A DNA stretch of 15,384 bases from JADGQM01 sp964505935 (lineage in GTDB: Bacteria > Desulfobacterota > Syntrophobacteria > Syntrophobacterales > Syntrophobacteraceae): contig CAZDKX010000093.1 in the NCBI GenBank assembly GCA_964505935.1, positions 1 through 15,384 of the forward strand, written 5' to 3'. The position numbers and the translations under genes were made by a program. The notes beneath the pieces are model-generated. The model made no database searches. It saw nothing but the letters and a program-made list of their open reading frames with translations, and was not told where the DNA came from. The number at the start of each line of letters is the position of its first letter. The first letter of the stretch is position 1. Shown here one piece after another: positions 1 through 6,255 of the stretch.

Positions 1-204
1 ACCGGCAAGGTGGTGGCAAAGCTGCTGGTTGGGGCGGATGGACGTGTCTCCCGGATCTCCATTCGGGAAGCCGCACCGCACGGCATCTTCGAGCAGGACG
101 TCCTGAAGGCGCTGAAACAATGGGAGTTCAAACCCGGGTACTATAAGGACCAGGCCGTCGCGACGTGGGTCGTGCTGCCCGTCAATTTCAGACTTTCGCC
201 CTGA
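1..204 (+). CDS. Energy transducer TonB, C-terminal fragment (5' end outside window)
   Basis: Frame 1 is open from the first base to a TGA at 202-204, giving the last 67 residues of a protein whose start lies upstream. The visible part has the TonB C-terminal fold signature: a strand with G(R)VxxxxI, an aspartate-containing turn, then ALKQWEFKPG, equivalent to the A-L-x-x-W-x-F-x-P helix/strand of the TonB family, and a final strand VVLPVNFRL. TonB proteins span the periplasm and pass proton-motive energy from ExbB/ExbD to outer-membrane receptors for metal chelates and similar ligands. The N-terminal anchor and proline-rich linker are not visible. The internal GTG codons near base 10 are not real starts, because the frame continues to the left edge. 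The following metal/molybdenum-type genes suggest a metal-uptake context, but that is inference. Confidence 0.85.
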   Translation, partial: TGKVVAKLLVGADGRVSRISIREAAPHGIFEQDVLKALKQWEFKPGYYKDQAVATWVVLPVNFRLSP

Positions 205-331
205 AAGAAAGGAGCAATGAAGGTTTGCGGCTTGATTCCCGCCCTGAAGGAAGGTAAATAATAATTTATAGATTACATCATGTACGGATTGAGATGGGAG
301 CACGCCACAATGAGGAGAGGAGATTGGTGCG

Positions 332-1135
332 ATGCAGCTGATCCAGAAGCTCTACGACCATTGCTGTGAAAAGGCCCGCAAAACGACGGTCACCTGCCTA
401 AACATCGGCCTGGGATACACCGCCGCGACCACCGATGATGGGGGCATGGGGGTGGCCTATACTTATTTCACCAACAAACAATGTTGTGCCATTGGCAAGA
501 GTTACCGGGATTATGAGGGCGAGCCGGCCATCGAGTTGCTGACCGAGCTCAAGCATCCGGACCCGCTGCATTGCAGCATGGGACTGGCTCTTGTCAATGC
601 CTTGAACCACCGCGAGGCGCTTGCCTGCGCCGACGATCCGAGCAATGACGTCCTGAGGGACACTCTGGGAATTGGTCGTGACACACGCGTAGCCATGGTG
701 GGACTCTTTCGGCCGCTCATCCATCTCTTCCAGGAAGCTGGTGCCGTGGTGGAGGTGCTGGACGACATGCAGGGGGTCGGCGAGCGTGCACGCTTTCATG
801 AGAAGCTGGGCGGATGGGCGGAAGTTCTGATCATCACCTCGACTTCGATTCTGAACCATACTACGGAGGACCTTCTCGGAAGGTTGGGCCCCGGGGTAAA
901 AGTCGCCATGGTTGGGCCAAGCACTCCCATGATCGCCGAGGCCTTCTCACACCTGCCGGTCCATTTGCTGGCCGGGACCGTGCCCGTGGACCAGGAAGCC
1001 GTTTTGAAAGCTGTTCGTCACGGGGCGGGGACACCCGTTATTCATCGTTTCAGTCGCAAAGTCCACTTGAATTTACCAGCTCACAACAGTCTGCAGGGAG
1101 GTCCGCGTGAAAGCTCAACAGGAAAGTCAAACTGA
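332..1135 (+). CDS. DUF4213/DUF364 protein, putative heavy-metal chelation domain
   Basis: 267 residues. The N-terminal part (about 1-85, with LNIGLGYTAATTDDGGMGVAYTY around 23-45) matches the DUF4213 pattern. The C-terminal part (about 95-245) is a Rossmann-like DUF364 domain with strands such as RVAMVGLFRPLI, AEVLIITSTSILNHT and VKVAMVGPSTPM. In family knowledge DUF364 is called a putative heavy-metal chelation domain and is often encoded near molybdenum, tungsten or iron transport and oxidoreductase genes; no reaction is established. The ATG at 332 follows a GAGGAGAGGAG purine stretch with about 9 bases of spacing. The last 29 bases overlap the next gene in another frame, so the two are probably translationally coupled. 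The final 20 or so residues are low-conservation tail. Family assignment is good; function is unknown. Confidence 0.82.
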   Translation: MQLIQKLYDHCCEKARKTTVTCLNIGLGYTAATTDDGGMGVAYTYFTNKQCCAIGKSYRDYEGEPAIELLTELKHPDPLHCSMGLALVNALNHREALACADDPSNDVLRDTLGIGRDTRVAMVGLFRPLIHLFQEAGAVVEVLDDMQGVGERARFHEKLGGWAEVLIITSTSILNHTTEDLLGRLGPGVKVAMVGPSTPMIAEAFSHLPVHLLAGTVPVDQEAVLKAVRHGAGTPVIHRFSRKVHLNLPAHNSLQGGPRESSTGKSN

Positions 1136-1586
1136 AAATTGGAACGGGAGCGTCGTTCGGATCAACGGCAGGGTGCGCAAGCCTTTGTTGGTCAGCATGG
1201 AGGACCTCTGCGCCATGGAGAGCGAGGTCTTGGAGGACCTGTTTGTCGTATGCGGCAGCGGCGATCCCCGGGGATCGATCGGCAGCTGTCGGGGGGTGCT
1301 GCTCGAGGACCTCATCCGCAAAGCCGACGTGATCAAGGAAGAGCACGACGATACCAAGAAGATGTTCCTCGTTGCCTCAGCGGCCGACGGCTACAAGGTG
1401 GTCTTCTCCTGGCAGGAGATCTTCAATTCACCGGTCGGCGGCGGGGTGCTGATTCTCTTCGAGAAGGACGGCGAACCCCTGGACCGGGAACGAAAACGGG
1501 TCGATATGATCTCTGCGCAGGATATTTTCATGGGTTCTCGTTATGTGAAAGGTCTGATCAATATTGAAGTAGCCATGATCGCGTAG
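1107..1586 (+). CDS. Small molybdopterin-dependent oxidoreductase-like protein (sulfite oxidase Mo-binding fold)
   Basis: 159 residues, about the size of a bare oxidoreductase molybdopterin-binding domain (PF00174-like). Visible hallmarks are VVRINGRVRKPLLVSMEDL at the N-terminus (the V-x-G-x-V-x-x-P-x-x-x-s-x-e-D-L pattern), then VVCGSGDPRGSIGSCRGVLLEDLI, where Cys49 sits at the place of the molybdenum-ligating cysteine and the following G-V-x-L-x-D-L is typical. Near the end, DMISAQDIFMGSRYVKGLINIEV matches the closing strands of the domain. There is no signal peptide and no dimerisation domain. GTG 1107 was chosen because AGGGAGG lies five bases upstream. It overlaps the 3' end of the DUF364 gene by 29 bases, implying coexpression and coupling. 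Whether it binds Moco or is a degenerate cofactor-free version cannot be told from the sequence. Confidence 0.75.
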   Translation: MKAQQESQTENWNGSVVRINGRVRKPLLVSMEDLCAMESEVLEDLFVVCGSGDPRGSIGSCRGVLLEDLIRKADVIKEEHDDTKKMFLVASAADGYKVVFSWQEIFNSPVGGGVLILFEKDGEPLDRERKRVDMISAQDIFMGSRYVKGLINIEVAMIA

Positions 1587-1626
1587 GGAACCGTTCAAAA
1601 ATAAGGGTCACGGGTGACAGGAGCAC

Positions 1627-1676
1627 AGGGTGGGCTGTGCCGACATGCTGCCCCATCGGTGGGCTCAGCCCACCCT
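1627..1676. repeat. REP-like GC-rich palindromic element
   Basis: Two GGTGGGCT-containing blocks lie between the Mo-fold gene and the regulator. The segment 1658-1674 is a near-perfect palindrome (8-base arms GGTGGGCT/AGCCCACC around one base). The outer arms AGGGTGGGCT (1627-1636) and AGCCCACCCT (1667-1676) are also exact inverted complements, so two alternative hairpins can form. The arrangement resembles intergenic REP/BIME-type elements found as dispersed copies in many bacterial chromosomes. It could double as a transcription terminator or mRNA-stability structure after the upstream operon, although no T-run follows. Only one copy is visible here. Confidence 0.5.
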
Positions 1677-1741
1677 ACAACGCCGCATGGTCATTTTTGG
1701 ACAGTCGCTTAACGGGGCACGCCAACAGGAGGAGAAGGGCA

Positions 1742-2860
1742 ATGGAGCCGCCAGCTGAACGATTGATTTGCAATGTAAAGGCCATGCGCAAGGCCAGGGG
1801 GCTTTCCCAGAGCGAGCTGGCCAGGCTCGCGGGAGTCCAGCGGCAGGCGATCTACGATCTGGAGTCGGGACGTTACATGCCCAATACCAGCGTTGCCCTG
1901 CGTCTGGCCAAGCACCTGCGCTGCAAGGTGGAGGATCTCTTTGCCGTCGAAGAACCCGACCTCAGCCAGCCCGTCACGTTAGTGGGAGAAGCCTCGCCGG
2001 GCGGTTCGCGCCTCCGTCTCGGAAGGGTACGCGACCGCCTGGTCGGTTTTCCGGTCGACGGCAAGGAAATGCTGAACGATACGCTGCACGCGGCGGACGG
2101 TTTTTTCAACCCCGAGAACGGCAGCATCCGCCTGTTTCAGAGCGAGGGCCGCCTGGGCCAGACCGCTCTGCTCCTCGGCTGCGATCCGGCCTTCGCCATC
2201 CTCGCTTCTCATGTCGAGCATCGCACGCGCGAAGCCCGCGTCGTCTGGCGGTTTTCCTCCAGTTTCAAGGCCCTCGAAGGGCTGGCCTCAGGCGTTGCCC
2301 ATGTGGCGGGAACCCACCTGCACAACTCCCGGCACGGGGAAGCCAACCTCATCCTGGCCCAGAACTCCCTGCAGAAGGGAAAGGCTACCGTGATGGCGTT
2401 CTCGTTCTTTGAGGAAGGCCTCATGGTCGCTCCGGGCAATCCCTATGAAATCACGACCGTTACGGACCTGGCACGCAGCGGCCTACGATTGGTCAATCGG
2501 GAAGAGGGAGCGGCGTTGCGGATCCTGCTGGATGAACATCTTGCCAGGGCCGGCGTGCGCACCGAGGCCATCGGCGGCTACAACAAACTGGTTGCCAACC
2601 ATACTCAGGGCGCCCTCATGGTCACTTACGGCCTGGCCGATGCCGCCTTGGGACTGCGCGCCATCGCCACCGCCCACGGTCTGGACTTTGTGCCCGTTGA
2701 GGCGGTCCGCTGTGACCTCGTGATTCCCGATGACCTCACAGAGCACCCGGCCGTCAAGGTGGTCCTGGATGTACTCCAGTCGCGGGCTTTTCGTGAGGAA
2801 CTGGCGTCCCTTCCCGGTTATGAATCCTCTGTGACCGGCAAGGTCATCGGCGCGGTTTGA
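1742..2860 (+). CDS. XRE-type HTH transcriptional regulator with C-terminal PBP-like (COG1910/PF12727) ligand domain
   Basis: 372 residues. Residues about 10-68 form an XRE-type helix-turn-helix (VKAMRKARGLSQSELARLAGVQRQAIYDLESGRYMP...LAKHLRCKVEDLF). Residues about 145-345 carry the PBP-like domain hallmarks: VAGTHLHN (188-195), GLMVAPGNP (226-234), LVNREEGAALRILLD (250-264), GGY (278-280), LADAALGLRAIA (298-309) and LDFVPVE..DLVIP (314-329). This domain is related to molybdate-binding proteins and to the C-terminal part of some MoeA fusions. Such proteins are one-component regulators that probably sense an oxyanion or small cofactor in the cytoplasm. The ATG at 1742 was chosen because AGGAGGAGAAGGG lies just upstream and the HTH then begins at the usual distance; the frame is open further upstream but that part has no domain. 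It sits 155 bases after the Mo-fold gene and may control it or modB at the window end. Specificity for molybdate or tungstate is inferred. Confidence 0.85.
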   Translation: MEPPAERLICNVKAMRKARGLSQSELARLAGVQRQAIYDLESGRYMPNTSVALRLAKHLRCKVEDLFAVEEPDLSQPVTLVGEASPGGSRLRLGRVRDRLVGFPVDGKEMLNDTLHAADGFFNPENGSIRLFQSEGRLGQTALLLGCDPAFAILASHVEHRTREARVVWRFSSSFKALEGLASGVAHVAGTHLHNSRHGEANLILAQNSLQKGKATVMAFSFFEEGLMVAPGNPYEITTVTDLARSGLRLVNREEGAALRILLDEHLARAGVRTEAIGGYNKLVANHTQGALMVTYGLADAALGLRAIATAHGLDFVPVEAVRCDLVIPDDLTEHPAVKVVLDVLQSRAFREELASLPGYESSVTGKVIGAV

Positions 2861-2867
2861 GTGCCTG

Positions 2868-2927
2868 CCCGCAGAGGCGGCTGGGCGTGCGCGTGAGTGA
2901 TCAGCCGTTCGACTTCTCGCCTGCGGG
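2868..2927. terminator. Possible bidirectional hairpin between convergent genes
   Basis: The 111 bases between the regulator stop (2860) and the convergent gene's stop (2972) contain CCCGCAGAGGCG (2868-2879) and CGCCTGCGGG (2918-2927). These can pair with a two-base bulge around a 38-base loop. A smaller AGCC/GGCT hairpin lies at about 2962-2971. Neither has a clear T-run on either strand, so intrinsic termination is only a weak suggestion. Nothing else is evident in this gap. Confidence 0.22.
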
Positions 2928-2971
2928 GAAATAACACCGATGATTCTCATGCGTCGTTGCGAGCCTTCGGC

Positions 2972-3826
2972 TTACTTGAACTGTTTCGATGCCCTGGCAA
3001 GCTTCTGAAGCTCCTCGATGGCAGTCTCCATGGCCATCGAGGGGCGCGACTCGTCCGTATCCATGCCGGCCAGCGCCGCAGTGGCATCGTCCATCTGCGT
3101 CATCGCTTCTTCGTTGCGGGTGAGCAAGACGTTGACCTTCTGCAACTGCTGATCGCGAAGGGCTTCTCTCTTGACGAGCGTCTCGTGTTCCTCGCGGTCG
3201 GCAGCGGTGGGCTTTTCGAGGTGCTGCAGTTCGTTCAATCTATGGGAAAGATACGCGGGTTCGATGGTGCTCACGCTTTTCAAAATCGCCGCCACGTCCT
3301 GCAGGTTATCGAGCACCGCCAGGTAGACCTGCTCAGCCGCACCGAGATACCGGCGGTAGCTCAATTCACTGCTATTCACCTTGTCCGCGAGGATTTCCCG
3401 AAGCGTCACCAGCCTCTTCTGCACCTGTTCCAGCTGGGCAATCCCCTGTTCGGAGAAGTTTTCGGCCCCGGCGATGGACCGGCAGTTTACCAGGTCCTCG
3501 TGCATCGTCTCCATCAATCTGCGGTGCCTCAGGGCGGCCGCTTCCCGGCATCCCTCGAGGTATCGCGCGGCAAACACCTCCCCTCGAAAGAAGAAATTGA
3601 TCACCCAGCCCATTACCCCTCCTCCCACGGCGGAGATCGAACCAACCAGGACGGCAAACGGAAGATCGAGAACCACCGCTGCCGTTGCGCCCAGCACGCC
3701 GAGGACCATGGGGTAGAGCGTCAGCGGATGCTGCATGGTGTCGCGCAAGACGGCCCCCCCGACAGCCCGCTGGCTGAAGTCTCCGATGGTGGCCAGGGCG
3801 GCTTTTTCTTCTTCATCTTTCTTCAT
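2972..3826 (-). CDS. Two-helix membrane protein with long helical C-terminal region, TelA-operon member (XpaC-like candidate)
   Basis: 284 residues from the ATG at 3826. A short charged N-terminus (MKKDEEEKAAL) is followed by two adjacent hydrophobic segments at about 37-55 and 57-76 (YPMVLGVLGATAAVVLDL and FAVLVGSISAVGGGVMGWVI). After residue 80 comes an almost entirely alpha-helical, charged region rich in Glu, Gln, Arg and Leu, likely coiled coil. The two-helix-plus-helical-tail layout resembles XpaC (5-bromo-4-chloroindolyl phosphate hydrolysis family), a frequent partner of TelA; I cannot confirm the family by eye. It is the last gene of the minus-strand operon, 19 bases after the SBP-OmpA stop. 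No clear ribosome binding site precedes ATG 3826, so coupling to the upstream gene is likely. The frame is open to 3949, but that extension lies inside the upstream gene and lacks domain character. Confidence 0.72.
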   Translation of the reverse strand: MKKDEEEKAALATIGDFSQRAVGGAVLRDTMQHPLTLYPMVLGVLGATAAVVLDLPFAVLVGSISAVGGGVMGWVINFFFRGEVFAARYLEGCREAAALRHRRLMETMHEDLVNCRSIAGAENFSEQGIAQLEQVQKRLVTLREILADKVNSSELSYRRYLGAAEQVYLAVLDNLQDVAAILKSVSTIEPAYLSHRLNELQHLEKPTAADREEHETLVKREALRDQQLQKVNVLLTRNEEAMTQMDDATAALAGMDTDESRPSMAMETAIEELQKLARASKQFK

Positions 3827-3845
3827 CGTGAGGGCCTGTGCGCTC

Positions 3846-5414
3846 CTAAAAGACTTCTCGAACGAGCAGCAGCTCCACGCGTGGCAATCGATAGTGATAG
3901 GATCGAGCAGATTCTCCGGGGTTTCGGGACAGGGGTTGTTCACCTCCAAAGCCGACAGCGAGCAGACGGTCCGGATCGATATTGTACGTCACCTCGAGGT
4001 AGCGGGCCACCGCTTCACTGCGTTCCTGGGAGAGGGTCCGGTTTGCTTCCGGGTCCCCTTCGATGCCGGTGTGGCCTTTGATGACCACGCGGAAGTTGGG
4101 ATAGTGCTTGAGCCGTTCCACGGCCTTATCGAGCTCCAACTTGCCCTGAAAGCTCAACTCCGCGGTGCCGCTTTGAAAAACGACGGGGTCGGTCTTGAGC
4201 GTGCCGATTTCCTGAAAAGCGCTCCATGCCTCACGACTCAAGGGAGCGAACTCGGCTTCCAGCGAGTTGATGGCATCCGGCTTGACGGAACCCGGCTTGG
4301 GGGTGGTGAACCCGGCGATGCCCTTCAGGTAGAGTTCTTCCACAAACTGGCTTTGCGTGAGCCGGTACGGGTCTCCCCCGGGAATGGGGTTCGCGCTGAA
4401 ATCGCCGCTGTGAATGAGAATCTGCACCGTTGCCTCAAGGGCCTCGATGAGGCTGTCCTCCGCACGGCTCCCCGGCACCGAAATCCCGAACCACCGCTCG
4501 CAGTTGTCGGTAAGGTTGGTCCAGACCACGCCCTTGAGCATCTTCTCGACCGTGTCCGCCGGGAGGTTGGCCGCGGCGATGACGTGTTCCTGCAACAGTT
4601 GCTGATTCTCCCGATAGCTTTTCAAGGTCGAGAAGTAGCTTGAAAGCAGCAGATTGACCAGCTCCGGCCGGTTTTTGGAAAAATCGCGGCCGGCAAGGAG
4701 AACATCCACTATCAAGCGTTTGGTGTCTTCGGTCCCCAGGAGTTTGACAATCCCCTCCTGGGCCAGCGCCCGGGACACATCGGGTTCCCAGAGGGCGGCC
4801 ACCTGGGCCTTGCCGGAGAGGAGTCTCTTGAGAGCTTCCTCGGACCCTCTGGTGGGGATGAGCCTGTCTCCCGAGGGCAGCAGTTCGGGAACGTCGAAGT
4901 GTTCGGTGGCGGCCTTCAGCAGATGATGGCTCGGCGATGCGGGGGTGAACGCCACCCTGAGGTCGGTTCGGCCTCTCAGCGCATTGAGGCTCGCCACGGC
5001 GTCCTTTCGGGCAACAATGGCATCGCCCCCCTGGGATTCATCGATCACCGCCACAATCGTGCCTGGGAAACCTTTGGGCGCTCCATTCAGCAGGAATGAA
5101 TCGACCGTCGCCACGGCAAAATCGATTTCTTCATCCTTGAGGCGTTTCATGCGTTGCGGGTAGTCGGCCTGATCGTCCTCGCAAACCAGGTTCCAGCCCT
5201 GCTGGCGCATCCGCTTCTTCATCTCGGGGGAGCAGAGAGGAAAATAGCCGATCCAGTTGTCCACGGCGACCCTGATCTGGCCCTTGCTCTCTCGAGCGTC
5301 GCTCATGCTGCGCTGTTCCTTCTCCTGAAAATAGGGTTTCAGGAAATACCCGGCGCCGATGGTCAGAAGACCCACCACCAGCAGCAGCAGCGCTCCCGTG
5401 GCTTGTCTGGTCAT
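3846..5414 (-). CDS. Substrate-binding protein fused to C-terminal OmpA domain (second fusion)
   Basis: 522 residues from ATG 5414, which has GGGAGG six bases upstream. Residues about 7-26 are a hydrophobic segment (GALLLLVVGLLTIGAGYFL) without an obvious cleavage site, so probably an inner-membrane anchor. About 47-330 is a type 2 periplasmic-binding (NMT1/SsuA-like) domain: IRVAVDNWIGYFPL, IDFAVATVDSFL, LRVAFTPASPSHHLL, AQVAALWEPDVSRAL. From about 409 the C-terminus is an OmpA/MotB-like domain (VVFQSGTAEL...VVIKGHTG...LSQERSEAVARYL...VGFGGEQPL). The usual GHTD aspartate is Gly450 here, while the later arginine (Arg465) is kept. It probably acts in the periplasm, linking ligand sensing to the cell wall or to a partner protein. 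It follows the vWA lipoprotein gene by 34 bases. NCBI-style names for relatives include 'phosphate ABC transporter substrate-binding/OmpA family protein', but the real ligand is unknown. Confidence 0.85.
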   Translation of the reverse strand: MTRQATGALLLLVVGLLTIGAGYFLKPYFQEKEQRSMSDARESKGQIRVAVDNWIGYFPLCSPEMKKRMRQQGWNLVCEDDQADYPQRMKRLKDEEIDFAVATVDSFLLNGAPKGFPGTIVAVIDESQGGDAIVARKDAVASLNALRGRTDLRVAFTPASPSHHLLKAATEHFDVPELLPSGDRLIPTRGSEEALKRLLSGKAQVAALWEPDVSRALAQEGIVKLLGTEDTKRLIVDVLLAGRDFSKNRPELVNLLLSSYFSTLKSYRENQQLLQEHVIAAANLPADTVEKMLKGVVWTNLTDNCERWFGISVPGSRAEDSLIEALEATVQILIHSGDFSANPIPGGDPYRLTQSQFVEELYLKGIAGFTTPKPGSVKPDAINSLEAEFAPLSREAWSAFQEIGTLKTDPVVFQSGTAELSFQGKLELDKAVERLKHYPNFRVVIKGHTGIEGDPEANRTLSQERSEAVARYLEVTYNIDPDRLLAVGFGGEQPLSRNPGESARSYHYRLPRVELLLVREVF

Positions 5415-5448
5415 CGAATTCCTCCCGGAGCAGGATGCTTTTGATTCC

Positions 5449-6237
5449 TCACTCGAATGCGCCCACATCGAACGCCGGTGATTCCGCCAGCACTTCTTCC
5501 AACCCCTGAAGCAACTCCTGCGGATTGTCCGCAGCCCGATAGATGGTGCGACCCGGTTGGTTGAGCGAATGGTCCGTGCCGATGCAAAAACCGATGGTAT
5601 GAATGGCAATCGGCGACTGCTCCAGGATGTACCCGACGACGGGCGTGGGATCCTGGTCTTCCGGATAGGCCTGGCCGTCCGTGATGATGACCAGGTGGTA
5701 TTCGCCGTACCCAGCCTGGCGGCGGGCCGAATCTTCCAGTCGCCGGTAGCCGAGCAGGACGGCGTCATGCAGGGGGGTGCCGTTTCCCGGAGTGGTGGCA
5801 TTCACGGCCGCGATGAACTGGGCCCGGTTTTCGAGCCCGAGGGGGACCTTTTCCGCTATCCCGTAAGCATCGAAAACCGCCAGCCCCATCTTGGCATCGC
5901 CGGGAACAACGCGGGCAAACTGAGCCAGAGCAATCTTGGCCGCCTCGGATTTGGTCTTGTTGCCGGAGCATTGGACTTCTTTCATACTTCCGGAGCTGTC
6001 CATGATGACATAATAATTCCTGGCCAGCAGATTTTCGGACAGGGGGACTTCGCCGCCATCTTCCGGGGGCGGGGGCCACGAAGCTGCAACTTCAGCCGGC
6101 GCGTTCTGACTCGACGGCAACGGCTCCCGGCTTTGCTGAGCCGGCTGAGGAGTCGAATCGTCCCGGCCGCAGGAAGGCAATCCAGCCGCCAGACTGAGGA
6201 TCAGCACGGCTATGAACAACGGGCGCTTGGCCTTCAT
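5449..6237 (-). CDS. vWA-domain lipoprotein with intact MIDAS
   Basis: 262 residues. The N-terminus is a lipoprotein signal (KAKRPLFIAVLILSLAAGLPSC) with Cys23 as the predicted lipidated residue, followed by a Pro/Gln/Ser-rich linker to about residue 65. The rest is a von Willebrand factor A domain (about 72-255) with all metal-ion-dependent adhesion site elements: DSSGS at 80-84, Thr154 in GNGTPLHDAV, and Asp187 in IITDGQAYPED. Such domains bind protein partners through a divalent cation. Here it is probably tethered to a membrane face in the periplasm as scaffold for the ABC/OmpA components. AGAGGGA upstream of ATG 6237 supports the start. It lies 18 bases after the first SBP-OmpA gene and 34 before the second, so it is embedded in the operon. 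Adjacent cysteines (Cys90, Cys218) might form a disulfide. Confidence 0.88.
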   Translation of the reverse strand: MKAKRPLFIAVLILSLAAGLPSCGRDDSTPQPAQQSREPLPSSQNAPAEVAASWPPPPEDGGEVPLSENLLARNYYVIMDSSGSMKEVQCSGNKTKSEAAKIALAQFARVVPGDAKMGLAVFDAYGIAEKVPLGLENRAQFIAAVNATTPGNGTPLHDAVLLGYRRLEDSARRQAGYGEYHLVIITDGQAYPEDQDPTPVVGYILEQSPIAIHTIGFCIGTDHSLNQPGRTIYRAADNPQELLQGLEEVLAESPAFDVGAFE

Positions 6238-6255
6238 ATTGTTTCCCTCTTTCGG

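Noticed and set aside
1637..1741. Upstream start for the HTH regulator
   Set aside because: The extra 35 residues run through the REP-like palindrome. ATG 1742 has AGGAGGAG and places the HTH at the usual position.
2897..4081. 394-residue open frame on the plus strand
   Set aside because: It is antisense to the two-helix membrane protein gene and the end of the second SBP-OmpA gene. Composition is rich in His/Arg/Gly without domain features.
5415..5801. N-terminal extension of the second SBP-OmpA frame
   Set aside because: It lies inside the vWA gene; ATG 5414 has a strong ribosome binding site followed directly by a hydrophobic anchor.
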